Shown here: positions 1-5,950 of the stretch, piece by piece
How positions within the stretch are numbered: position 1 is the first letter of the stretch
Layout: the number at the start of each line of letters is the position of its first letter
Origin: Betaproteobacteria bacterium
GTDB taxonomy: Bacteria; Pseudomonadota; Gammaproteobacteria; Burkholderiales; Burkholderiaceae_C
Reading direction: 5' to 3'
NCBI GenBank assembly: GCA_025354965.1
Contig: JANXLW010000429.1
Location: 1-6,605, forward strand
Length of the DNA: 6,605 bases
Notes under the pieces: model-generated
The model's input: only the letters and a program-made list of their open reading frames with translations
Databases searched by the model: none
Told to the model about the DNA's origin: nothing
Program-made: the position numbers and the translations under genes

Positions 1-536
1 GCTTGGTGACCCGGGTGCAAGGCTCCGGCACGGTGGTGGCCCAACTGCATCGCATCTCAAGTACGCTGGCGGTGCGCGATATTCACGAAGAAGTGCTGGA
101 GCGCGGCCATGCGCACAGCACCAAAGTCGTTTTGCTTGAAACCGTGCGCGCCGATGCAGCATTGGCCCGGGTTCTCGATTTGCGAGCCGGGACCAGAGTT
201 TTTCACTCGGTACTGGTTCACTATGAGGATGGGGTGGCCATTCAGTTTGAAGATCGCCATGTCAATCCCGCGTCGGCGCCGCACTATCTCGGCAACGATT
301 TCGAGATCAAGACGCCAACCCATTACCTGCTGGAACACGCGCCGCTGACTGAAGCCAGCTACTCCATTGAGGCCTCATTGCCCAGCACTCAGGAGGCCAA
401 ACACTTGGCAATCAAACGCAGCGAACCGTGTCTGGTGATGACCCGGCGCACCACCAGTGGTAAGCATGTGGCCAGTCTGGTGCGGCTGGTGTACCCCGGC
501 CTGCGCTACAGTTTCAACGGAAAGTTTCAGCTATGA
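1..536 (+). CDS. hutC: Histidine utilization repressor HutC, C-terminal part (5' end outside window)
   Basis: This is a GntR-family transcriptional repressor of histidine catabolism; in characterised HutC proteins urocanate binding releases the operator. About 177 codons are visible, read in the frame beginning at base 3. The first residues (LVTRVQGSGTVVA) are the end of the winged-helix DNA-binding domain, where the wing normally carries an RVxGxGTFV-type motif. The rest is a UTRA effector-binding domain, with the HutC-like stretches VFHSVLVHYEDG, FEDRHVNP, THYLLEHAPLTE, EPCLVMTRRT and LVYPGLRYSFNG. Family members are about 230-250 residues long, so roughly 60-70 N-terminal residues lie before the window. 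Its TGA stop overlaps the hutD start as ATGA, so the repressor is probably co-transcribed with the genes it controls. The operator is not in view. The HutC assignment over another UTRA regulator rests on the UTRA wording and the hut genes that follow. Confidence 0.93.
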   Translation, partial: LVTRVQGSGTVVAQLHRISSTLAVRDIHEEVLERGHAHSTKVVLLETVRADAALARVLDLRAGTRVFHSVLVHYEDGVAIQFEDRHVNPASAPHYLGNDFEIKTPTHYLLEHAPLTEASYSIEASLPSTQEAKHLAIKRSEPCLVMTRRTTSGKHVASLVRLVYPGLRYSFNGKFQL

Positions 537-1090
537 GCTGGCAGACAGTTTGCCTGGCCGATGTGTTGCCCAGCCCCTGGCGCAATGGCGCTGGTGTCAC
601 CCGTGAACTGGCTGCCTGGCCCGGCTCACAGGACTGGATCTGGCGCATGTCGGTGGCCGAGGTTGCACGCAGTGGACCTTTCTCGCGGTTTGAAGGTGTG
701 CGGCGCTGGTTTGCCGTGCTGGGCGGTGCCGGCGTGCGGCTGACCCTGGGTGAACACGTACATGAATTGACACGCGACAGTGCACCGCTGTGCTTTGACG
801 GCGCCAGCCCCGTGGAGTGCCAGTTGCTGGATGGTGCCACGCAGGACTTCAACCTGATGTTGCGCACTGACAAGACGGCGCAGATGAAGAGAATTCCAGG
901 CACCGTCAGCATGGTCCTGGATGCGCCAAAAACCATAGCGGTCTACGCTACGGGGGAGGGCACTCAAGTGCTTTGTGGACGAGACTCTTTCGAACTGGCA
1001 GCGCACAGCCTGGCCTGGCAGGCCCTGCCGGCGGGGGCTACCGTGCAGCTCAAAACAAAAAGCGCTTTGTGGATGGAGATTGACCCATGA
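533..1090 (+). CDS. hutD: HutD family protein (Ves/cupin-fold, histidine utilization accessory)
   Basis: This 185-residue protein belongs to the HutD/Ves family, which has a two-cupin-like fold. No enzymatic reaction is established for the family; work on Pseudomonas HutD suggests it limits excessive hut expression, perhaps by binding a pathway intermediate. Family signatures are visible: PWRNGAGVTRELAAWP at residues 15-30, WRMSVAEVARSGPFSRF at about 37-53, RWFAVLGGAG at 58-67, LCFDG at 86-90 and LLDGATQDFNLM at 98-109. Length is close to the usual 180-200 residues. The start is ATG 533, which overlaps the hutC stop by four bases and has GGAAAG at 519-524 as a ribosome binding site eight bases upstream. 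It has no signal peptide and no membrane segment, so it should be cytoplasmic. Its TGA overlaps the hutI start in the same way. Confidence 0.92.
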   Translation: MSWQTVCLADVLPSPWRNGAGVTRELAAWPGSQDWIWRMSVAEVARSGPFSRFEGVRRWFAVLGGAGVRLTLGEHVHELTRDSAPLCFDGASPVECQLLDGATQDFNLMLRTDKTAQMKRIPGTVSMVLDAPKTIAVYATGEGTQVLCGRDSFELAAHSLAWQALPAGATVQLKTKSALWMEIDP

Positions 1091-2301
1091 GCCTGCAACT
1101 CTGGACCCACTGCAAGCTGGCGACCATGCAGCCCGACGCTGCGCTGCCTTACGGCCTGATTGAGGATGGCGCGTTGGTGGTGGAGGGTGCCGTTTTGCAT
1201 TGGGTTGGCCCGCGACGCGAATTGCCGCCGCAATTGGTCCAGCGTTGCGGGCAACAGCATGATGCGGGCGGCGCGCTGATCACGCCCGGGCTGATTGATT
1301 GCCACACCCATTTGGTCTACGCTGGTGATCGCTCGGATGAATTCGAGTTGCGCTTGAATGGTGCGTCTTACGAAGCTATTGCACGCCAGGGCGGCGGCAT
1401 TGCGTCCACCGTGCAGGCCAGCCGCAGCGCCAGCCCTGAGGACTTGAAGAGGCAAAGCCGGGTGCGCTTGCAACAGTTGCTGGCCGAGGGCGTGACGACG
1501 CTGGAGATCAAGTCGGGTTACGGTCTGGCGCTGGCGCATGAGCGCAAGTGCCTGCAGGTGGCCCGCGATCTGGGGCGAGAGAATGCGCTCGCCATTCGCA
1601 GCACGTTCCTGGGTGCCCACGCATTACCGAGCGAGTTTGCCGGCCGACCGGACGATTACATCGACGAGGTGCTGCGCATGATGGTGCTGCTTCACGCCGA
1701 AGGTCTGGTCGACGCGGTGGACGCGTTTTGCGAGCGCATTGCTTTCAGTCCGGCGCAAACCGCCCGAGTCTTTGAGACAGCCCGGCAGTTGGGGCTGCCA
1801 GTGAAACTGCATGCCGAGCAACTCAGCGACAGCGGTGGCGCGCAATTGGCGGCCAGTTTTGGCGCGCTCAGCTGCGACCACCTGGAGTGGTTGTCGCAGG
1901 AGGGCGCGCAAGCCATGGCAGCTGCCGGCAGCGTTGCTGTTTTATTGCCGGGCGCGTTTTATTTCTTGCGTGAAACCAGACTGCCGCCGGTGGACCTGCT
2001 GCGCCGTCAAAGGGTACCGATTGCGATTTCCACCGATTGCAATCCCGGCAGCTCACCCTGCAGCTCGCTCTTGTTGATGCTCAACATGGCTTGCACCCTG
2101 TTCAGGTTGACCCCGCACGAAGCACTCGCTGGTGTGACGCGCCATGCCGCGCAGGCGCTGGGATTGCGCGACCGTGGCGTGCTGGCCGCTGGCATGCGCG
2201 CCGACTTTGTACTGTGGGACGTGCAGCGTCCGGCGCAGCTCAGCTACGCGTTGGGTGCCAAGCCTTGCATTCAAACGATTTTCAATGGTGAACCACGATG
2301 A
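1087..2301 (+). CDS. hutI: Imidazolonepropionase HutI
   Basis: HutI (EC 3.5.2.7) hydrolyses 4-imidazolone-5-propanoate to N-formimidoyl-L-glutamate, the third step of histidine degradation, in the cytoplasm. The 404-residue product has the expected length and amidohydrolase-superfamily layout. Metal ligands are in place: the HTH motif in PGLIDCHTHLVYAGDR (His73, His75), His242 in VKLHAEQLS, and Asp317 in ISTDCNPGSSP; His265 is a likely catalytic residue. The spacings 73-242 and 242-317 match those of the structurally characterised Bacillus subtilis enzyme. Further HutI signatures are EIKSGYGL (140-147), TFLGAHALP (173-181) and VDAFCE (211-216). The start is ATG 1087, overlapping the hutD stop as ATGA, with GGAG at 1075-1078 eight bases upstream. 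The C-terminal GVLAAGMRADFVLWD is the usual small beta-sandwich segment of amidohydrolases. No key residue is missing. Confidence 0.97.
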   Translation: MSLQLWTHCKLATMQPDAALPYGLIEDGALVVEGAVLHWVGPRRELPPQLVQRCGQQHDAGGALITPGLIDCHTHLVYAGDRSDEFELRLNGASYEAIARQGGGIASTVQASRSASPEDLKRQSRVRLQQLLAEGVTTLEIKSGYGLALAHERKCLQVARDLGRENALAIRSTFLGAHALPSEFAGRPDDYIDEVLRMMVLLHAEGLVDAVDAFCERIAFSPAQTARVFETARQLGLPVKLHAEQLSDSGGAQLAASFGALSCDHLEWLSQEGAQAMAAAGSVAVLLPGAFYFLRETRLPPVDLLRRQRVPIAISTDCNPGSSPCSSLLLMLNMACTLFRLTPHEALAGVTRHAAQALGLRDRGVLAAGMRADFVLWDVQRPAQLSYALGAKPCIQTIFNGEPR

Positions 2302-3098
2302 GTTTTACATTGCATTGCGGCAGCTCGCCGCTGTTGGTGAGCATGCCCCATATCGGGACCGACATCCCATCTGGTATGCAGGACGCCTATGTGCCGCGTG
2401 CCCTGGCCGTGGAAGATACCGACTGGCATTTGGATCTGCTCTATGACTTCTTGCCCGAGCTGGGCGCCAGCGTGCTAAAGCCGCGTTATTCGCGTTATGT
2501 AATCGACCTGAACCGCCCGCCCGACGATGCGCCCATGTACCCCGGTGCAGCGAATACCGAGTTGTGCCCGACCCGGTTCTTCACCGGCGATGCGCTCTAC
2601 AAGCCGGACCGCGCGCCCTCGATGGAAGAGCGCACCAGTCGCCGCGACACCTATTGGCAGCCGTATCACACCGCCCTGACCAAGGAGTTGCAGCGCATCA
2701 AGGTACAGCACGGTTATGCCTTGCTATGGGACGCGCACAGCATTCACTCGCAACTCCCATGGTTGTTTGAGGGCACCTTGCCAGGCCTGAACATTGGCAC
2801 TGCCAATGGTGCCAGCGCGGACGCGTCGATTGCCTCTGCGGTGGACCGTGTTTGTGCAGACGCCAACGGGCCCAGCCACGTGCTGAACGGCCGATTCAAG
2901 GGCGGCTACATCACCCGGCAATACGGTTCACCGCAAAATCAGTTGCACGCCCTGCAACTCGAGATGTGCCGCTACCTGTACATGCGTGAGGACGCGCCGT
3001 TTGACTACGACCTGGGCAAGGCCAGACAAATCCAGCCCTTGCTCAGGGCGATGATGAACAGTGCAGTTGCGGCCTGCAGAGGTCTTTATGAGCGCTGA
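2298..3098 (+). CDS. hutG: N-formylglutamate deformylase HutG
   Basis: HutG (EC 3.5.1.68) cleaves N-formyl-L-glutamate to L-glutamate and formate, the last step of the five-step histidine pathway. The 266-residue protein has the normal length for the N-formylglutamate amidohydrolase (FGase) family. Family motifs in order are SMPHIGTDIP (15-24), EDTDWHLDLLYDF (39-51), RYSRYVIDLNRPP (63-75), DTYWQPYHTAL (117-127), LLWDAHSIHS (142-151), FKGGYITRQYG (200-210) and LQLEMCRYLYM (219-229). The conserved His, Asp and Glu residues in these blocks are the expected metal and catalytic positions. This is unrelated to the formiminoglutamase (ureohydrolase) also called HutG in some species, so the pathway here releases formate, not formamide. 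The ATG at 2298 overlaps the hutI stop by four bases, with GGTGA at 2287-2291 as a weak ribosome binding site. The 3' end overlaps hutF by 11 bases. Confidence 0.96.
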   Translation: MSFTLHCGSSPLLVSMPHIGTDIPSGMQDAYVPRALAVEDTDWHLDLLYDFLPELGASVLKPRYSRYVIDLNRPPDDAPMYPGAANTELCPTRFFTGDALYKPDRAPSMEERTSRRDTYWQPYHTALTKELQRIKVQHGYALLWDAHSIHSQLPWLFEGTLPGLNIGTANGASADASIASAVDRVCADANGPSHVLNGRFKGGYITRQYGSPQNQLHALQLEMCRYLYMREDAPFDYDLGKARQIQPLLRAMMNSAVAACRGLYER

Positions 3099-4506
3099 GG
3101 TGAAGCGCTTCTTCGCTGCGCAGGCCTGGGTCGATGGTAGTTGGTGTCGCGACGTGGTGTTGGCGGTCGACGCAGGAGGTGCGTGGAGTGGTATCCAGGC
3201 CAATGCGCCGCTGGTGGATCGCCAGGGCGCTACGGTTCTCGACGGCCCTGTGCTGCCGGGCCTGGTCAACGCCCACAGTCACGCCTTTCAACGCGCCATT
3301 GCCGGCTTGACGGAGCGTGTCAGCGCACTGGGTGCCAACGACAATTTCTGGAGCTGGCGCGACCGAATGTACGCTGTCGCCAGGCGCATCACGCCCGATC
3401 AACTGGAAGCCATTGCGGCCTTGCTTTACGCCGAATTGCTGGCCGGTGGCTACACGCAAGTGTGCGAGTTTCACTACCTGCACAACGCGCTGGATGGTCA
3501 ACCTTACGCCGACCCGCCCGAGATGTCGCTGGCGCTGGTGCGCGCTGCACAACGGGTGGGCATCGGTTTGACGCTATTGCCCACCTTGTACATGCGTTCC
3601 GGTTTTGCCGCCACCGGTCTGCGTGAGGATCAATGCCGCTTTGCCGGTACACCCGACAGCGTGTTGCGCCTGGTCGAGGGTGTGCAGAGCCAGATTCGTT
3701 CGTACACCAATATCAACGTCGGTGTTGCGGTGCACTCCTTGCGTGCGGCAGATGAGGCGGCCAGCAAGGAGGTGGCGGCATTTGCTGCCGAGCAGAGTCT
3801 TCCCGTCCACATCCATGTTGCGGAACAAACGCAGGAGGTGCAAGACTGCATCTATCACACCGGGCAGCGCCCCATCGAGTGGCTGATGGCGCACCTGCCA
3901 GTCGATGCCCAATGGAACCTGGTCCATGCCACCCACACCACTGCGGCCGAGCTAAAAGCAGTAGCCGAGAGTGGGGCATCCATCGTCATTTGCCCCAGCA
4001 CCGAAGCCAATCTGGGCGACGGCGTGTTCGATTTCTCGGGCTATGCCAGCATCGGTGGCCATTGGTCTATCGGTTCCGACAGCCACGTTACCCGCAACTG
4101 GACCGAAGAGCTTCGCGTGCTGGAGTATTCACAGCGCCTGACGCAACGCCAGCGCAATGTGGCCGCGCAAGCCGGCACCCTTGAGAGCTCCGCGGCGGTT
4201 TTGTTCGAGTCCGCGCTGGCCGGTGGCCGCAGCGCCACGGCCCGACCGCTGGGTACCATTGCCCCGGGTCACCGCGCCGATTTTCTGGTGCTTGACGATC
4301 AGGCGCCGGCGCTGCTGGGCGTGCCGGTAGAAAACGTGCTGGACGCCCTGGTGTTCTCCAGCCCCGATGCCCGCTGTCGTCAGGTTTTTGTTGCAGGCCA
4401 GCAGCGTGTGGCTGCGGGGCGGGTTTGCGGATGTGAGCCGGATGCGGACCTTTGGCCACAACTGGCACAGGATTTTGTGCAGACCATGAAGGCACTGTGG
4501 TCCTAG
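3088..4506 (+). CDS. hutF: Formimidoylglutamate deiminase HutF
   Basis: HutF (EC 3.5.3.13) deiminates N-formimidoyl-L-glutamate to N-formyl-L-glutamate and ammonia, supplying the substrate of HutG. It is a zinc-dependent amidohydrolase related to guanine and chlorohydrolase-type deaminases. In the 472-residue product the metal-binding HSH lies in NAHSHAFQRAIAG (His63, His65), with His243 in VHIHVAEQ and Asp331 in IGSDSHVTRNW as further ligands. Glu246, His280 (NLVHATHT) and HSLR (216-219) are likely substrate or catalytic residues. DNFWSWRDRMY (85-95) and CPSTEANLGDGVF (302-314) are also HutF-typical. ATG 3088 is chosen over an in-frame GTG at 3061 because AGAGG at 3078-3082 lies five bases before it and MSAEVKRFF is a normal family N-terminus. 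It overlaps the hutG end by 11 bases and is the last intact gene of the operon. Confidence 0.96.
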   Translation: MSAEVKRFFAAQAWVDGSWCRDVVLAVDAGGAWSGIQANAPLVDRQGATVLDGPVLPGLVNAHSHAFQRAIAGLTERVSALGANDNFWSWRDRMYAVARRITPDQLEAIAALLYAELLAGGYTQVCEFHYLHNALDGQPYADPPEMSLALVRAAQRVGIGLTLLPTLYMRSGFAATGLREDQCRFAGTPDSVLRLVEGVQSQIRSYTNINVGVAVHSLRAADEAASKEVAAFAAEQSLPVHIHVAEQTQEVQDCIYHTGQRPIEWLMAHLPVDAQWNLVHATHTTAAELKAVAESGASIVICPSTEANLGDGVFDFSGYASIGGHWSIGSDSHVTRNWTEELRVLEYSQRLTQRQRNVAAQAGTLESSAAVLFESALAGGRSATARPLGTIAPGHRADFLVLDDQAPALLGVPVENVLDALVFSSPDARCRQVFVAGQQRVAAGRVCGCEPDADLWPQLAQDFVQTMKALWS

Positions 4507-4522
4507 CGCGGCGCGGTCCGCG
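4507..4522 (+). other. GC-rich hairpin directly after the hutF stop
   Basis: CGCGG at 4507-4511 can pair with CCGCG at 4518-4522 around a six-base loop, starting at the base after the hutF TAG. A second copy of CGCGG sits in the loop (4512-4516), giving an alternative pairing. There is no T-run after it, so it does not look like a standard intrinsic terminator; it may stabilise the 3' end of the hut message or be a chance GC-rich repeat. Confidence 0.3.
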
Positions 4523-4534
4523 ACAATAGCGCTT

Positions 4535-4705
4535 ATGACCTACACCCGCACTAATTTCGACGACGTTGCAGCGAACACCGCCCCGAACATCCCTGAAGGA
4601 TTCCACCCCATCAAAGTGGGCGGTCTATTTATCTTCCATAACGGCCCGCTGTACGGCAAGTCACGCCCTGCCGCGTCATGTCCAGGTGCGAGCACAAGTC
4701 GTTGA
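4535..4705 (+). pseudogene. 5' fragment of a PaaI/hotdog-type thioesterase gene
   Basis: An open frame of 56 codons starts at ATG 4535, 28 bases after hutF. Codons 1-42 read as the beginning of a PaaI-family (hotdog-fold) acyl-CoA thioesterase: MTYTRTNFDDVA followed by IPEGFHPIKVGG and HNGPLYGK, which resembles the family's N-terminal P-x-GF...GG-F---NGPLYG pattern. At about base 4660 the match ends. The remaining 14 codons (SRPAASCPG... to TGA at 4703-4705) are the antisense of an ArsR-type gene. The hotdog catalytic core, normally carrying an HGG-type motif in a protein of about 140-160 residues, is absent, so the fragment cannot be an active thioesterase. There is no clear Shine-Dalgarno; ACAATAG lies just before the start. 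Family assignment is from recognition of a short N-terminus and is moderately sure. Confidence 0.68.
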
Positions 4706-4802
4706 GGGTGCGGCCGTCGTGCGCGTGCAGCAAGTCCAGCAGCTTGCGCCGGCTGGGATCGGCGAGGGCTTTGAACAGCAAGTCGGTGTCATCGAGGCGC
4801 AT
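4629..4802 (-). pseudogene. 5' fragment of an ArsR-family transcriptional regulator gene
   Basis: Read on the - strand from ATG 4802, the first 48 codons give the N-terminal half of an ArsR/SmtB-type winged-helix domain: LLFKALADPSRRKLLDLL is the classic opening helix pair, and GRTLNDLCSHLDMTRQGVT is the start of the helix-turn-helix up to the recognition helix. Family members normally continue with KHLxxLExAGLV and a beta wing. Here the frame instead runs into CRTAGRYGR and a stop at 4629-4631, which is the antisense of the thioesterase fragment. The DNA-binding domain is therefore cut in the recognition helix and the protein should be non-functional. In-frame upstream ATGs at 4820 and 4829 are alternative starts; 4802 gives the usual N-terminus. 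It lies downstream of the DMT transporter on the same strand. What the intact regulator sensed is unknown. Confidence 0.75.
4657..4663. other. Junction of two truncated genes (probable deletion scar)
   Basis: On the + strand the thioesterase match (…LYGK) ends with the AAG at 4658-4660. On the - strand the ArsR match (…RQGVT) ends with the codon at 4661-4659. The two gene remnants thus abut with at most one or two shared bases, indicating a join with little or no microhomology. No insertion-sequence ends or target duplications are visible. An assembly or sequencing chimera cannot be excluded from this sequence alone. Confidence 0.6.
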
Positions 4803-4821
4803 GCAAGTAATTAATTGCATG
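4800..4821. repeat. 22-bp near-perfect palindrome at the ArsR start (candidate operator)
   Basis: Arms CATGCAA (4800-4806) and TTGCATG (4815-4821) are perfect inverted repeats. The centre TAATTA (4808-4813) continues the symmetry, so only the pair 4807/4814 fails among 11 base pairs. It covers the predicted start codon of the ArsR fragment and is AT-rich compared with its surroundings. ArsR/SmtB repressors commonly bind imperfect palindromes of this size at their own promoter or start, so an autoregulatory operator is plausible. That role is inference; the symmetry is seen directly. Confidence 0.5.
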
Positions 4822-4879
4822 TCAAGCACCGGTCAACGACCGCCAACGCGCGCACTAATCGAGGCCACCCTGCTTACTC

Positions 4880-4903
4880 GCCGCTTTGAATGGCGGTTTT
4901 GTT
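4880..4903 (+). terminator. Weak candidate intrinsic terminator, rightward
   Basis: CCGC at 4881-4884 pairs with GCGG at 4893-4896, extendable by U-G pairs at both ends, with an AT-rich loop and then TTTTGTT. This is a short stem with a short T-run. If it works, it would stop rightward transcription coming from the hut operon and the thioesterase remnant before it runs antisense into the transporter gene. On the - strand no T-run follows, so it is not a good terminator for the DMT gene. Confidence 0.25.
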
Positions 4904-4930
4904 GCGTCGACCGGGTGAATCCGCCGCTGG

Positions 4931-5887
4931 CTACCGGTGTTCGTGCCGATGCTCCATGTCCGGAAAGTGCGCGTGGCTGTGCTGCAGGTCACCGTGCCAA
5001 TGCGGGTGTTCATGGCGCTCCGTCAGGTGCAGCCAAAGCCCGCAGGCCATTAACAGGCCGGCACCCCAGAACCAGGGGGAGGTGCTTTCATGGAACACGC
5101 CGATGGCGATGGCAGCGCCCATGAATGGCGCGGCACCAAAGTAGGCGCCGGTGCGTGCCGAGCCCAAGCCGCGCAGTGCCACCACGAACAGTGTCAGACT
5201 GACGCCGTAGCCCAGAAACCCGATCAGCAGAACCGGGCCTGCCACACTCCAGGGTGGCAGAGTTTGCCCCAGCATAAAAGCCAGCCCGATATTCACCATT
5301 GCAGAGATCCATCCCTTCAGGCCGGCAATGAACAGGGCGTCCGAGTTTGAAACCTGACGCGTCAGGTTGTTGTCCAGCGCCCAGCACAGGCAGGCGAGTG
5401 CAATCAACGCGGCGCCCGGCCAGCCATCAAAGGCGCCGGTCGGCGGTCCGGGCCAGGACAACACCAAACCACCCAGCACGATCAACAACATGCCCATGAT
5501 CACGCGCCGGTCGGTGTTTTCCTTGAACACGATCCAGGCCACAAGCGCCGTCAATACGCTCTCCAGATTGAGCAGCAGCGAGGCTGAAGCGGCGCTCATG
5601 CGCGCTAGGCCCAGCATCAGCAAAGCAGGCCCGGCAACACCGCCACACGCGATGGCGCCCAACAGCCAGGGCCACTGTGTGCGTGCCAGCCCTGGCCTGT
5701 GCCAGCCGCGGTCGCGTAGCAGGCGCAAGCCGGTCAAACCAACGCCACTGCCCAGATACAACAAACCGGCCAGCAGCATGGCCGACATGTCGCCGACAAA
5801 CTGTTTGGCAAAAGGTGTGCTGGCCCCGAACAGGGCGGCTGCGCCCAAGGCGGCAAGTACGGCGGTCGGTGTGCTGATGATTTTCAC
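4931..5887 (-). CDS. EamA/DMT-family transporter with His-rich C-terminal tail
   Basis: This 318-residue inner-membrane protein belongs to the drug/metabolite transporter superfamily (EamA type). Two repeated halves of five hydrophobic helices are visible, roughly at residues 7-27, 33-55, 72-95, 98-121, 128-146 and 155-172, 183-205, 214-237, 245-265, 270-287. Typical EamA wording includes AALFGASTPFAK (17-28), SASLLLNLESVLTALVAW (101-118) and GAYFGAAPFMGAAIAI (247-262). The frame begins with GTG at 5887-5885; the next in-frame ATG (residue 34) would remove the first helix, so GTG is preferred. No strong Shine-Dalgarno is present (only AGG). After the last helix a cytoplasmic tail of about 30 residues carries 11 histidines, many in HxH spacing (HEHPHWH, HSHAH, HRHEH), suggesting metal binding. 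Such tails occur in some relatives. The substrate cannot be inferred. It is transcribed divergently from the MFS gene. Confidence 0.9.
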   Translation of the reverse strand: MKIISTPTAVLAALGAAALFGASTPFAKQFVGDMSAMLLAGLLYLGSGVGLTGLRLLRDRGWHRPGLARTQWPWLLGAIACGGVAGPALLMLGLARMSAASASLLLNLESVLTALVAWIVFKENTDRRVIMGMLLIVLGGLVLSWPGPPTGAFDGWPGAALIALACLCWALDNNLTRQVSNSDALFIAGLKGWISAMVNIGLAFMLGQTLPPWSVAGPVLLIGFLGYGVSLTLFVVALRGLGSARTGAYFGAAPFMGAAIAIGVFHESTSPWFWGAGLLMACGLWLHLTERHEHPHWHGDLQHSHAHFPDMEHRHEHR

Positions 5888-5894
5888 TTTGCCT

Positions 5895-5924
5895 ATTGTC
5901 CCTGGTGATTGTGCAGTGATTCAA
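5895..5924 (-). promoter_or_regulatory. Candidate sigma-70 promoter for the DMT transporter
   Basis: On the - strand TTGAAT (5924-5919) is followed after 18 bases by GACAAT (5900-5895). These resemble -35 TTGACA and -10 TATAAT. Transcription would begin about 7 bases further, at or next to the GTG at 5887, giving a leaderless or nearly leaderless message. This fits the absence of a clear ribosome binding site. It is a pattern match only. Confidence 0.35.
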
Positions 5925-5950
5925 CTCGTTGTCTGCCTTACCATAGCGCC

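Noticed and set aside
964..1620. A 218-codon - strand open frame across hutD and hutI
   Set aside because: It is antisense to well-supported hut genes and shows no recognisable motif; long antisense frames are common in GC-rich coding DNA.
3061..3087. In-frame GTG at 3061 as the hutF start
   Set aside because: It would lengthen the overlap with hutG to 38 bases and has no good ribosome binding site. ATG 3088 has AGAGG five bases upstream and a family-like N-terminus.
4535..4802. The two overlapping antisense small frames as a toxin-antitoxin or other small functional pair
   Set aside because: Each is clearly the N-terminus of a larger known family and each tail is simply the antisense of the other fragment, which a deletion explains better.
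4830..4842. CGGTC/GACCG small hairpin with a three-base loop upstream of the ArsR remnant
   Set aside because: A five-pair stem with no T-run, in GC-rich DNA, is too weak to call a terminator or operator.
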